Below, piece by piece: positions 21,494 through 34,110 of a DNA stretch of 64,000 nt (positions are counted from its first letter, which is position 1; each line of letters starts with the position of its first letter). The DNA is from Dillenia suffruticosa (taxonomy: Eukaryota; Streptophyta; Magnoliopsida; Dilleniales; Dilleniaceae). Location of the stretch: contig JAVTVX010000034.1 in NCBI GenBank assembly GCA_033439265.1, positions 16,258,501 through 16,322,500 on the forward strand, read 5' to 3'. The notes beneath the pieces were generated by a model. The model saw only the letters and a list, made by a program, of their open reading frames with translations, was not told the DNA's origin and did no database searches. The position numbers and the translations under genes are program-made.

Positions 21494-23538
21494 CCAACTT
21501 AGTCAAGTCATGAAGCCGTATGATGGGTACGAAGCGAACTATTCTTTTGCCTTTTATCAACTTAATCAAGTCCATTTTTAAACAAAATCCAATCAATTAC
21601 AAGCCCAATCAAGGCCAAAGCCCAAGATAAAAGCCTAGCAAGTTCAAGCCCATTCTCCAATGAGGCTTACAATCGAAGATCAAAGACATGATTCCTAAGG
21701 GGACAACCTAGTGATACAAAATTCCTTCTTTAATCTGGTGATTTAAAATTTAAATTTTTGTACAACTAAAAAAAAAAAGAAAACAAAGCATGTGCAAATG
21801 TGGGGGTAGTCTCGAGTGGTGACAACGCCAGAGAAAATTTTCTATCACGATTGAATTCGCTTGATATTTTGGACTGTTGGGATACTAGTATTAACAAAAC
21901 AACAGACCATCAGATTAGAATAGTCTGTTGTTGCATGCACACTTATACATATGGCGGATTCGCCTACTTGTTCTTCTAGTTTTAATCATTTCATATGCAT
22001 AGAATAGAACAAAATATTAGATAAAACAGAATGTCATAGCATCAAACTTATTCATACATCCAATATTAATTAAGTATTGTGCTAATTGAATACCAAACAA
22101 TTAAAGAATCAAAACACTTTCAAATGCATAAAGCGTGACAATGACATGAGTAAAACGCCTCAAGTAGATAAGTCTTAGTTCTACAATCATAGTATGCAGA
22201 CAAAAATATAATCTGAAATTAAACAAAACTGGAAATTAAGTAAAACTGGAAAGAAACATCAACATCGGCACACTACTTTAACCTACCTTAAATCATTAAA
22301 TCATGAAATTAAGCGTTGAAATTTAATTATAATCCAACGGTCTAGATAACGTGGTATGATCATTGAAGATTAAATGTAATCCAACAACTTGGATTAAATA
22401 CTTGAAATATTATGGTATTAACAGCTTTTGTAGTGAATGAATGAGATCGACATAGACTAACGAATGATTTTTTTTAAGGTTTATAGAACAACCGGTCAGG
22501 AATAACATTGAGCTAATCGTCAGGATTATGGTAGATCTTATGGTTGAGATTAAACATATTTAAGTTGTTCTGATGACAGGTCTGACAACTGATATTAAAA
22601 TGATAAAATTAGTAGTTAAAATTTAATTTAATTTATGTAAATTCAAGCGATAAATTTGGACTTCCTAAGAGTCAAAATGTTCAAAAAAAATAGAATTTTT
22701 TACACAAAAAGGAAATTTAAGAAAAGAAACGGTCCAAATTACATCTAATAACAAAACATGTAATTAAATATTTTGAAAATATACGTAGTTAATTAAGGAG
22801 AAAAATAAAATACTATTTATAAAACCAAAATAAGGTTCAAAAAATTTAAAAACAATTGTACAATAAAATAATTGTCGTATGTGTACTATTGACTGAACCA
22901 AAGACAAAATTTATTTCTCCCAAATTTAAAAGTCCCCGTAAATTTAACTTCTAAATTAAGATTTAAATCTTTTATAAAAGTATTTAAACAATGCATATTT
23001 TGGTAATTAATTAATTAATATGTTGTAACGTTTAAAAATATATTAATATTATTAAGAATATAAATGTTATTTCATCTTGTCGATAAGAACGTTTTTTGTT
23101 AAACTTAACTGTCAATAATTTTTCTTTTTTACTTAATGTTAGCGATAAAAATATATTATATGAAAATATCCGTGAAAGGCACACACATATTTTATTTTTA
23201 ATTAACACATTCTATGTATCTAACATTATTTTATTTTTTTTATATTATCGGTTAAAGTACTAAGATTTTTATTTCTGATCATGATAGTTATACAATGCAT
23301 TTCTTACGGTAAACAAAAAAACTTATTCTAACATTTATAGCTACTAAAATATTTTTGAAATAATTTTTATGAAATGAAAAGAAAATGAATACATCTTCAA
23401 AAATAAAATCCTGGCCTTTGATAATTGTTGAATTAATTGAGGAATTTGAAAATTTATTAGGAAGAATGAAAATTGAAGGGCAACCATCGAAAATAAGGCG
23501 AAAACTGAGGCTACGTGTTATTCCCAACCCGTTCCAGA
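21494..23538. other. AT-rich intergenic DNA upstream of the AP2 gene
   Basis: No protein or RNA gene is visible. Short open frames near 23288-23609 have no domain and overlap the distal promoter of the AP2 gene. Confidence 0.55.
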
Positions 23539-24075
23539 TTCGAATGCCCACGTGGCAAACCCTGAGTTCTTCAAAGTATATTTACAGCCCACACCGGCAA
23601 AGTAACTGACAAATAGCCTATAGACTTTACGATCATTTTTTTTGCACTCTTTTGAAAATTCAGAGAGAGAAAAAATATATAGAGAGTGGACAGCTTGGAT
23701 GGTGAATCCTATTGCTGGACCCAAGAGCCAAGTGTTTGGCAATTAATTTTAATTAAATTAGGGACCAAAAAGAAAATTAAAAAAAGATAATTAAACCCTT
23801 TCCCTTGGTTAAATTACAACCAAACCCTCTTGGTCTTATGTTCCCCAAATTTACAATTTTTTTTCTTATAAAAGCCCAACACCCTCTCTCCTTCTCTCTC
23901 TCTCTCTCCCATTCTCTCCATCTTCTTCTTTTGGTAAACCAACACTCACCCCCCACCACTTCCTCTCCCTCTCCTCAAACTCTGAGAAGAGAGAGGGGAG
24001 AGAGAAAAAATTGTTGATTCTCTTTCAAATCCCTTTCTGGGTTTTCTCTATTGTGCATTCTTTTACCATACCCAG
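23539..24075 (+). promoter_or_regulatory. Promoter and 5' leader of the AP2 gene
   Basis: A G-box/ABRE core CCACGTGGC lies at 23548-23556, with another ACGTGT at 23513-23518. A TATA box (TATAAAAG) lies at 23867-23874. It is followed at the expected distance by a pyrimidine-rich run at about 23884-23932, typical of plant transcription starts. That would give a 5' leader of roughly 150-180 bases before the ATG at 24076, with no upstream ATG obvious in the last 60 bases. The G-box suggests bZIP/bHLH input, possibly linked to abscisic acid or light. That is inference from motif only. Confidence 0.6.
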
Positions 24076-27000
24076 ATGAAGAAAAGATCAAATTCTTCAT
24101 CTTCCTTTGCTTCATGTTCATCTTCATCAACTTCTTGTGTAGAGTCCGTTCTCAAAACAGAGAAACCGAAGAGAAAGCGTGTGAAAAGAACTGCCAACAA
24201 CAATTCAGAGAAATCCCAGAGTGGTGATACTGGGTCTAGTACTCTCAGAAGAAGCTCAATTTACAGAGGAGTCACTAGGTTGGTTAACAACTTTAATTGA
24301 ATTTTTTTCCTTTTTCATTTTTACTACTGCTTTGCTTTTTTGTTTTTTTTTTTTGGGGATGTTGATGACATTAATTCATTAATAGGCATAGGTGGACAGG
24401 AAGGTATGAAGCTCATCTGTGGGATAAGAGTTCAATCAATACCCGAAATAAGAAAGGTCGACAAGGTTAGTACAACAATACATTATCCATGTCTTTAATT
24501 AGTAAATTATAGAGATTTCTGCCATTTTGGTGCGAACGCACGGTAGCTATGAAATCTGAACACCAAGAACTTTAGAGGGAAGTTGCTACGTTTTAGCTAC
24601 TTCTTCCTCTTTTGGCTAGAAAAGAGAGAGAGAGAGAGAGAGAATCCTTTTGTTTATCTTCCTGATTTGGGGTGTGGGATTTGTTTAATTCTGTGTTTTG
24701 CGGGGATTGTTTATCTGACATTGATGTTTTTCTTCTTCTTTGTGGGGATCTCTCTGCCATCACATCGTTCATCTACACTTTTGTCTGCTGCTTAATAATA
24801 TTTAGTCTATTTGGGTAAACTCTCTCTCTCTCTCAATTTTTATTTGATTATGCAGTCTGAGATTTGATTTTATAATTTCCTCTTTTTTTTAATTTAATTT
24901 GGAATTGGATAGTCCTGTGAAGTGTTAATGTTGAATGTACCATGATGCTACTTGGGGGCGTTATTTGTTATGTGGTCACTTGTCAAATGGTGTTTTAGGT
25001 GCATATGACAATGAGGAAGCTGCGGCCCGAACCTATGACCTTGCAGCCATTAAGTTTTGGGGACCCGAAACCATTTTGAATTTTTCGGTATTTGAATTCT
25101 TTTAATTCTTTTAGTATTTAATTTATTTTTGAATTTTTTCAAATAATTTTTTTAGGCACATAATTACTTTTAATTTTTTTTTGGTTGATTTGAATGCAGA
25201 TTGATAATTATCAAACTGAGATTATAGAAATGGAAAGATTATCAAGGGAAGAATACTTGGCATCTCTGCGTAGGCGAAGCAGTGGATTTTCTAGAGGTGT
25301 TTCTCAGTACCGTGGCGTGGCCAGGTAATTTTTGTTTTCATCAATTATTTCAATTTTCCTAATAAGAAAAGAGGCTTCATAATTGTAGGGGCATGACAAG
25401 GTGTAGAGGATAGCGAAATTGAAATAAATTAAAGCTCTAAATGCTAATTCTTGTGATATATCTAGAGAGGGAGAATACCCGCTCCCAAAATTATTATTTT
25501 TTTATATGAATTAACGGTTTTCGATAATTATATTAAATTCAACTAAATTTAATTCAAATCATGAGAGATTTTATTATTGGTGATTTATAATTTGAGTTCA
25601 TAATTTATGTGCTATATGTATTAAGATATATGATTTAGCATCAACAAAGTTTTTTCTATTTTGTCATGATATTAGAGTTAAATTGGATTTTATTTATTTA
25701 TTTATTATGTTTATGCAGGCATCACCACAACGGGAGATGGGAGGCCAGGATTGGGAGGGTTAAAGGGAACAAATATTTGTACCTTGGCACATACAGTAAG
25801 CTAGCTCTTATTAGCTTAATCTCTTAGTAGATTAATTATTTTCTTTTTTTTTCTTTTTATTTTTGTTCTTAACAAAATGGGAAAAACCTTTGCATTATAA
25901 ATCAATATTGAGTGCATTTAACATTAGAAATTGCATAGGATGTCCCACTAGGCAAATTACCCTATTGTGTGGGCTGTGCTTAATTCTTTTGATTTTGCTT
26001 TTAATTTTGCTCATTTTGGAACTTTGGAATGTGCCTTTACCTTGTTAAAGTGTTATCCTCATTCTCCAAGTATCAATCTCCTTTTCTACTTTATGGTTTA
26101 TACAAAAGCAATTTGAACCTAAATTTAACTGGTTCTTGTTGCTTGAAGATTATGTCACATAATATGGCCAAAAGTACTTTTATGGCTTTCCTTTCCCCCA
26201 AGTGTCTCTCACATTTCGATTTGGTTTTTTAAAAAGATAATAAAATTCATTAGCTAAGTAATCAATAAATATAATAATAAAATTTTACGTGATATGATTT
26301 TATCGATTCTGTCAAGTTAAGAAAATTGGTACGTATTTTGGTGATAAAAAAAAATCTATCACGATAAATTTGTTTTTTTTTTCTTTTTATAAAAAAATTA
26401 TTTATTTTGTAATTTAAACATAATATTTTGTAATTCAAAAATAATATAACATACTTAATTAAATATTTTTCAGATTCCAAATTACATTATTTTGTGTGAA
26501 ATGGTGGAGAAGTGCATGCACAGACATACACGTTGTACACACATAAACATACATGTACGTGAACATTTTTTGTGAAAAATCAGAATTATTGCAAAACGAA
26601 AGTGTAAAATAAGGGTTAAAAAGATTAGGGGTATGTTCTGTTGGGTGGGGGTGAGTCAATTGCATGAAACGCGAGTGGCGGAGCAACTGGTGCACATGGG
26701 GGCCACAGAGACGGAGCTCATGCAAATCTCTCTCTCTCCTCTTTGCTTTTAGTATATGTTCTGATCAGATCATCCCACGTCGGATTTTGCCCTCACTGTC
26801 AATCGTACTTTGCTGTTCCCAGTCAAATCCCAATAAAAACGTGACGCCCGCACGTTTGCTGTCATTTTCCTCTGTCTCATTGGATGTGCTTCCTAGTTGT
26901 AACTCCCCTCTGTTTCTATGAGCTTCACTTGATTTTGATCCCCACCAAATAACTACCACATAAATTGCAGTCCTTTTCTATCACATACGGCCGTCTTCTT

Positions 27001-28298
27001 TTTCTTTTTTTTTTTTTTTCCACCGATCGATTGATATTAAAAAATATATTTTAATTAATTGATTTAAAATTATGTTTTCACCGATTCGGTACGAATTATT
27101 ATCAGATCATTTTTAAGAAAAATTCTTCCAATATAATTATTTTTATTTTTAAAATTTAAACTCAAATTTTAATTAAAAAATTTAATACCGTTTCTATTAG
27201 ATCAACTATTATATAAAGTATTCTATGGTAGATTAAATTGGTTTTCTTATTGTACTTATAAAATATTCTATCTGAATTATAATTATTTCAATATCAATCA
27301 TTAGATCTAATTAATTTGTGATTATATAGTATCATGTACGCTCTCTAAATTAGTAATATATTAAAAAAAAATGGCATCGGCTTGTGCCGGTGTGTTTAAC
27401 TTTTTTACTTTCAACTCTTACTTGTTGCAAAAGGGGAAAGAAAATACCAAGATGATTATTTTTTTTGTATTGTTTTTCTTTTGATACTGTTTGGGATATG
27501 GAGTTAACAAGTTCATGTTATTGCTTTGTGCAAGAAACGCAAGAGGAAGCTGCAACTGCTTATGATATAGCAGCCATAAGGTACAGAGGAGAAAATGCAG
27601 TCACCAACTTTGATATTAGCAATTACATTGCCAGAGAAGAGATTCTTCCTGCTCCTCTTCCAGCTCCTCTTCCAGCTCCAACGAGACTAGTTATTAGAAG
27701 GAAATCCATATCCGTCGAAGGAAAAATGCTACCAAGAATGGAAGAAGAAGGAAAAGACGACGGGGGAGCAGAAGATGAACAACAACTACTGCCACCGCCA
27801 TTGCCACCATCGCCACCACCGCTGCTGCCCCCTCAACCACCAAAACAAGAGCCACAACAGTATCTAGTAGAAGAGATGATGAAACCACAAGTCAATCCCC
27901 ACGATGTCCCTCCAATGATGGAGTCTCATTCGATGATGCCTATGATGGATTCTACTAATGATCACCATCATGGTGATCATGGTCATGATCCTTGGGACCA
28001 GTATTTGCATGCAGGGTTTAACTCTCTCCCAATTCCTGATTTTTTCTTCATGGATCCAGAGCCAGCCGAGTTTCTGAATGTGTTCGACGATATCACTTTT
28101 GATCAAGACATTGATAAACTGTTTGAAGGAGGTCCAGATGACATGAGTTTCATGTTCGACAAGTCAAGTACAACTAATGAGGTAGAGGCTGATGTACCAA
28201 CAAGCATCGAGGAAGAGAAAGCCAACAACAAGGACAGGTCTTCTTCTCCTCCAACTTCGATTGCTTCCAACTCTTCAACAACAACCAAAGTGTTTTGA
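24076..28298 (+). CDS. WRI1-like: AP2/ERF transcription factor with two AP2 domains, WRINKLED1-like
   Basis: Deduced exons are 24076-24278, 24386-24465, 24806-24814, 24999-25087, 25200-25324, 25719-25795 and 27535-28298. All have GT...AG borders and phases that add to 449 codons including TGA (448 aa; Arabidopsis WRI1 is about 430). The protein starts MKKR, has a Ser-rich stretch and a basic nuclear signal (KPKRKRVKR, about 30-38). AP2 domain 1 lies at about 61-127 ([21 protein letters not shown]) and domain 2 at about 163-226 ([34 protein letters not shown]). Then come Pro-rich runs and an acidic C-terminus. WRI1 proteins activate glycolysis and fatty-acid synthesis genes in seeds. The two-domain layout, linker EEYLASLRR and micro-exon match that group. 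The closely related WRI3/WRI4 are the main alternatives. Oddities: SSIN where WRI1 has SSWN, and GRVKGNK where it has GRVFGNK. Splice sites are predicted, not shown by transcripts. Confidence 0.87.
24806..24814 (+). other. Nine-nucleotide micro-exon coding Val-Tyr-Leu
   Basis: TCTATTTGG is bordered by TTTAG (24801-24805) and GTAAAC (24815-24820). Exon 2 ends with one base (G) of a codon and exon 4 starts with two (GT), so the nine bases give Val-Tyr-Leu plus the first base of Gly. This restores the VYLGAYD motif of the first AP2 domain. WRI1-type genes are known for a 9-nt exon coding VYL. Confidence 0.85.
25796..27534 (+). other. Large intron 6 of the AP2 gene (1,739 bp)
   Basis: The donor is GTAAGC at 25796 and the acceptor GTGCAAG at 27528-27534. 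It is far longer than the other introns (about 107-394 bp). It holds AT-rich DNA and a less AT-rich island near 26640-26990. Open frames inside it show no known domain. Confidence 0.7.
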
Positions 28299-29053
28299 GT
28301 CCTTGCAATTTTTGTGGACTGTTGGGGTGGGTTTGGCTTTGTGATATTGGGATCATTTTGTGGTTGTGGGTGGATGGGAAAGATTCATTTTGTCTTAAGC
28401 TTTATAGATTTCTTGTCATATGAGTCGGGACCAAACAAGGAAACTTATTGCTTTATCTTCTTACATTTGGACTCAACTTTTAATAATAAGAGTGAACTTT
28501 TTGCCAAAGAATGGCTTACCTTTTTCCAAAGGCTCTTCAAGTTCTTCTGGAAACGGGACTTGGGGGGCTTTGAAAAAATTTTGGGTTTCCAACATAGTCA
28601 AGGGGCTTTGATGCCGTTTGCATAGGTTGGGTTCGTAGATAAGAGATCTATCCTATTGCACATACTTTAAATTAATTTTATTATGAATATATCGGGGAGA
28701 TTCGAACTCGAAATATAAAAAAGGAGGAGGTTGGTGCCATTTGAGCATACTTTAAATTATAGCTAAATTTTGTTAAATTATGTTTGCGTCATAAATATTT
28801 TAAATTGATCTTGAATATTTTGAAATTACGTCCACATCATAAATTTAAACTTAAGAAAGTAGATATTATGATATATTTTATATTAATTTTATGTAAAAAA
28901 AAGTGTTATATATTATTTTATATGGATTACTTATCCTAACATATAAAATGACTCTAATTCAGAACCTTTTGCTTTAATACTATTTTAAATTTTGCAAAAT
29001 AATCATTGAATAGGAATAAGTAGCGTAGAAAAATCAGTATAAATTAAACAATC

Positions 29054-29088
<35 letters not shown>

Positions 29089-29389
29089 ATATTTATATTT
29101 ATATATATATATATATATTTTATTTTGATTTTGATTTATTTTGATTTATTTTTTATTCATTTATCTTTACATTTATTTATTTATTTTTAATTATTTTTAT
29201 ATTTGTCTATTAAATAACCAATTTCAAATTATTGGAATTAAGTCTCAATTTATTGTTGTGATTATCGATGATTGACTCCAAAAGTTTACAATATTTTAAA
29301 ATAATTTATATGTTATTTGTTAGCTAATTATGAAAAAGAGCAATAAGAGAAGCTTAAAGCTTATATTATAATCATATATTTTAGGTCTG
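28299..29389. other. 3' flank of the AP2 gene and AT-rich DNA with TA microsatellites
   Basis: The first few hundred bases are G/T-rich and probably include the 3' untranslated region; a poly(A) site is not certain. (TA)n runs lie at about 29057-29084 and 29101-29118. The short frames at 28314-28625 show no domain. Confidence 0.5.
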
Positions 29390-30160
29390 CACAATGATAC
29401 TACTTATATAAGAGAAAACCTTATAGTTATGCTATAATTTACAAAGTCAATATTGAATCCAATCTCTTAAATTCTTCGATCATTCTCCATTAATTGTATC
29501 ATGAATGATAATCATGCTCTATTAATTAATGATAGCATAATTAACTCAACACACAGTTGTCTAATTGAGTACAAATCAAAGAAACTATCAGACTAATTAA
29601 CTCAATCGTATAGTTATGTGATTTAATACAAATCAAAGAAATTATTAAGTTTAATTATAACAATATATCTCCTAATTATTATAAATATAATAACAATAAT
29701 AATAACAAATTAAGTCTTAATTCCAATATTGGGGGTTGGCCATTTAAGAGACAAATTTGAAAAAGATAAAGAAAAAAAATGAAATAAAGATATAAAAAAT
29801 AAAAATAAAATATAAAAATAAAAATAAAATAAAATAAAACTAAAAAGGAAAATAAAAATAAAAATAAAAATAAATGAATAAATCAATAGATAAATAACTA
29901 ACATAGATTAGTTTAATTTGTACGGATTCTTCTATACTATCCATTCTTATTTAAAATCATTTTCTCTTATAAATCCTTAATTTCCATATATTTTTTTATA
30001 AATATACCATATGTATTGAAATTCCTCATCTATAAATGCTCTCACCATGTAAAACTAAAAATCACAAAATTAAATACAAAACCCTAAAATTTTCTCTCTG
30101 TGTCTCTCCTTTGTAGAATGGTCTACTAGAGTAGCCATTCAGAATTGCTTTTATTGTATC
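29390..30160 (+). repeat. Possible 5' LTR of the old Copia element
   Basis: It contains A-rich repeats (AAAATAAAATAAA type, 29760-29880), a TATA-like TATAAATGCTCTC at 30031 and a leader ending shortly before TTGTATCAGAGTC (30154), which differs at two positions from the usual Met-tRNA primer site. No second copy was found to confirm LTR status. Confidence 0.4.
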
Positions 30161-30665
30161 AGAGTCTTGATGAATCCAGTGGGCTATTCAATAAATTCAA
30201 TTTGTTGATTATCCACTTCATTCATTAATTATCTTATTAATTTTGATTGATAACTGATCGTTGCAATAATAGCAGATTTTGAATTTGCTTCTATGTTCAT
30301 CCGGAATTCCTTTATCCATGCCTCTTTGTTCGAGCAAATTGCCCTTTCCCTTTTGTTCATAAAAAATTCGTTGGTCTGTGCAGTCATTTGTTCCAGCGAA
30401 TTCTCCTTCAGTTCTCAAGTTTTTTTATTTCTTAATGGAAGTCTAGTCATTTTTCTTTGGTGTTCAGAAACACCTTTTTAATGAAAAGAATTCCTACTCG
30501 AGAGTTCTTTATGTGCAACTTTTAAAGGTTCAGCTGAACCCTTTCTACCCCATCACCGTCATCGGTCTTTGCCATATCAACAAATTTCGATAACTCCTCT
30601 CCCAGAAGATTTTCAGGTCCTAAATTTATTTTTGGCATCCAGATTTTGTTTCTATCATCCTCTTT
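30161..30665 (+). other. Leader or gag start of the old Copia element, no clear frame
   Basis: No domain is readable. A roughly 80-bp unit with a TTGTTC...GAATT pattern recurs imperfectly at 30290-30410. Confidence 0.35.
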
Positions 30666-30739
30666 TGTTAGAATATTTCATGACTCTACTATCATCCTCT
30701 TTTGTTAGAATATTTCATGACTCTATTATGTAACGGAAG
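30666..30739 (+). repeat. 37-bp tandem duplication across the Copia insertion junction
   Basis: The unit beginning TGTTAGAATATTTCATGACT at 30666 recurs at 30703. Each copy is preceded by CTATCATCCTCTTT. The first copy contains only the outermost 23 bp of the LTR, followed by host flank again. Confidence 0.8.
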
Positions 30740-31163
30740 TATTAAACAATTTCGCAATTAAAAATATAGGGTTTTGATAATATCTCACTGAGCGATGTAA
30801 TAATTTTTGGAAAACCACGAAATCCACGTCTCGATCTACCTCATAGTCGGGATGATAATCACAGATCGGATTATCAATACAATTCCACGATATCTCAACT
30901 CTAGATCCGGTGATGGAAACGCCGTGCTACAAAATCCCTTAATTTCTCTGTTGTGCAAAATGTCAGAATTCTCTCTCAAGTTTTTTTGAATTCCTAGATC
31001 CAGATACTTTTGTTATCTTCACCCCTTCCAATATTGGTTTTGGTATTTTTGGTTGGCAAATCAATTACCTAGAATTGTTTTGGAAGACCACCATAAATGT
31101 GTGAGTTACAATCAAGACTTTCCATATTTGGAAGATACCCCACGTGGGCATATTTGACCTTCA
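30703..31163 (-). repeat. 3' LTR of the 7.1-kb Copia
   Basis: It is 461 bp and homologous to 37344-37804. The pyrimidine run TCTCCC right of it (31164-31169) fits the complement of a polypurine tract. Confidence 0.85.
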
Positions 31164-32330
31164 TCTCCCACTTATACACAAGGATATTTTATAGTCATCT
31201 CGAAATCACAGCTGATGTGATTTCTTCACATCACCCTACTAGATTTTCATACTGAGTTGAGCGTCGTGCGACTAGCGAGTACACCTATAAATAAAAGACT
31301 TATCGATACACCTGTTAGGATGATCGAGTAGTCAACGTTAGTACAATAATAATCTCGCAACACCCCAGATCCAAAACTAATTACATCTATCGAACTACTT
31401 TCCTTATCGAAAGTAATCCACTGATATCGTTCGACAATATATTTACTATTATGTTCAAATCCCTACATGGACGAATATAAAAGACTGGTCGGTGAATACA
31501 ACACAATAATGCAATATTAATTGGTTTTCCTTTTCCCAAACTTGAATTTATCGATATCAATTTAGCTGCTTTTCTAAATCTATCCCTTAGATCTCAATTT
31601 ATCTTCTAGCCCATCGGTAAACAAACTAAAGTAACAAATACTGAATCATGATCTCAAAAAACAGCCGAAAGTAATAAGGGTACTAGAGATCCCACCCCGT
31701 GGATCTCGGGTCTCACACAGTGGGGCTCGGGGATAAAAAATTTTTAATCAGTGCCTCAAAGTTAATGGCTCCCACTATCCCTAGTCGTCTTTATCACACG
31801 CGGTATGAAACGCGTGCCACAGTGTTATTCCCCATCTCTCAAAGGGCGTATGTCAGATGTTTCTAACACTGTGCAAGTATAGGACTCAGTTTACATATAA
31901 GACTTTACCTAGAGATCTCAGAGAGAGTACTTCAGAGGCAATCTCACAGATCGCAGGTGCTTTTTGAGATCTCAAGCCTGGCTTCTAGCAGGTAACGTGG
32001 ATGTGGGTACATCCATGTCGATCATATCACATATGATCTCATCCTGAACACATATCAGGATGACTTATGTTCTAGCAGGACTACTTTCAAAGTCTTTTAC
32101 AGCTAGAAACTGTCTTATCTCCACTCCCTCAGAGCTGGAGGTGGTCACTTGTGTGAGAGAGTCGATCTCGCCTGTCTGACATCTATATCACATCGCAGAA
32201 CATATATATGATAATAAAAAGTAAGTATATTAAATGAAAATACAATACAAAAGTAACTGAATAATGCACTATGATCATATATATAGAAAATCAATAAGTA
32301 TCAATGTCATCAGTACAAGATGAGCAATGT
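31164..32330 (-). other. 3' untranslated region of the 7.1-kb Copia
   Basis: About 1.2 kb lies between the end of the RNase H reading and the 3' LTR, with no open frame of note. It includes segments rich in GATCTC and TCTCAC. I see no extra gene. Confidence 0.5.
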
Positions 32331-34110
32331 AAATAAATTTTCAAACCCAATGACTCTCTATGTCCTAAGAAGGAGTCTCTAGTAATGGGTTTGGTGAAGG
32401 GATTAGCCACCATACTGTGTGTAAAAGTGTACCTGACGGTCACTTCACCCTTCTCGATAATGTCACTTACAAAATGATATCTGGTGTTTATGTGTTTGGT
32501 CCTACTATGGAACTTAGGGTCTCAAGTATAGGCGATAGCGGTCTGATTATAAAAATAAATTATTACTGGGCTCCCACTATTCGCTATAATCCTTAAGTTA
32601 TCTAATAGTCTTCAAAGCCAAACACTCTCCTGAACTACAATAGAACAAGCCACAAACTCAATCTCCATGGTTGATAGAACAACTCAGGTTTGCTTTTTAC
32701 TGCTCCATGAGATGGCCCCGCCATTGAGCAAGAAAGCAAAACCTGATGTTGATTTGTGCTTATCTAAATCGCCTTCCCAGTCGGCGTCCGAATAATCCAC
32801 AAGGCACAAATCGCCTCCTCCGTAGCATAGAGAGAGGTTTGCAGTTTCCTTAAGATATCGGAGAATCCTTTTCACTGCTCTCCAGTGACCCCTTCCAGGA
32901 TTCACCTGATACCTATTCACCAGACCGACTGCATAACTTATGTCCGGTCTTGTACACAGTATTGCGTACATTAGGCTTCCCACCATACTGGAGTAAGGTA
33001 CTTTACTTATTTCCTTCACTTCATCCTGAGTTTTAGGACATATTTCCAGACTCAGGCCTTCACCTTTGGCAATCGGAGTATCTATGGGATTACAATCACT
33101 CATTTCAAAACGTTCGAGAATTTTTCTAATGTATGTCTCTTACTCGAGCGATCCCTCTGGATCTCAACTCCAAGGATGAACTCAGCTTCACCCATGTCTT
33201 TCATGTCAAAGTTGGATAACAACCATGTTTTGATGGTCTTTATATACTCAATGTTGTTCCCAGCCAACATTATATCATCTACATATAATGACAGAATCAC
33301 AAATGAATTATCACCCCATATTAGATAGACACAATGATCCTCATCGATCATCCTAAAACCATATGATCCTCATCGACCATCCTACTAGAATGAACCCCGA
33401 GGTTTGTTCCATGTAGATCTCTTCATCCAAATTTCCGTTAAGGAAAGCAGTCTTGACGTCCATCTGATGTAACTCCAGATCCATATTAACGATAATCGCC
33501 AAAAGCAAATGGATCGATGTAAACTTGACTACTGGGGAGAAAGTCTCCTCATAGTCAATACCCTTGTCTGTGTGTAACCCTTGGCTACAAAACGAGTCTT
33601 ATACTTTTCGATCTATCCGTCGGTCTTTCTCTTGATTTTGAGAACCCATTTGTTCCTAATGGCCTTTCTTTTCTCAGGCAGGTCAATTAGATCCCAAACC
33701 TCATTGAGTCTCATTGATTCCAATTCTTCCTTCATGGCTTCTAACCATTGATCCTTGGTAGAACCCTCGAGAGCCTTACTCAATGTCCTTGGCTCCTCAT
33801 TGTCCTCGGGAGTAACAATCAGGATCTCATCCTCAATTGGAAAGTGACGGCATGGTACGTGTCCCCGACTACTCCTACGAGGAGAAGGAGCCATTCTACC
33901 TTTAGATGGAACACTCCCACTAGTACCAAGATTTACATCAGGTTCTTTAGTCTCGCTGCTGGGTTCGGTTGAGCCGTTAGGTTCATCCATCTCATAGAAG
34001 GTGATGTCTCGATCGATTTCATCTCTCTTAGGGAAATCATTTTCGAGAAACGTGGCATCACGAGACTCTATCTCAATCATTGTGCCGTCCGTATGTTCTC
34101 CTAGAAACAC
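32331..34110 (-). pseudogene. Copia reverse transcriptase and RNase H
   Basis: From right to left, 33613-34110 holds the linker after integrase and the start of RT (KEELESMRLNEVWDLIDLP and RKAIRNKWVLKIKRK). Frame 33100-33351 has the catalytic LSLYVDDIMLAGN, with YVDD at about 33274-33285. Frame 32684-33103 has YSSMVGSLMYA and TRPDISYAVGLVNR. It continues into RNase H blocks KSTSGFAFLLNGGAISWSSK and, past a stop, DADWEGD-type metal-site residues. Breaks lie near 33352-33612. Confidence 0.85.

Noticed and set aside
16087..21498. A clean target duplication for the Gypsy element
   Set aside because: The flanks CTAAT and CCAAC agree at only 3 of 5 positions, so it is not claimed.
24583..24795. 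A 70-codon frame in intron 2, and GTTTATCTG at 24709 as an alternative VYL micro-exon
   Set aside because: The frame is intronic. GTTTATCTG lacks AG/GT borders and is out of phase, whereas 24806-24814 has both.
27694..28356. Minus-strand frames over the last exon of the AP2 gene
   Set aside because: They are shadows of the Pro- and acid-rich coding region on the other strand.
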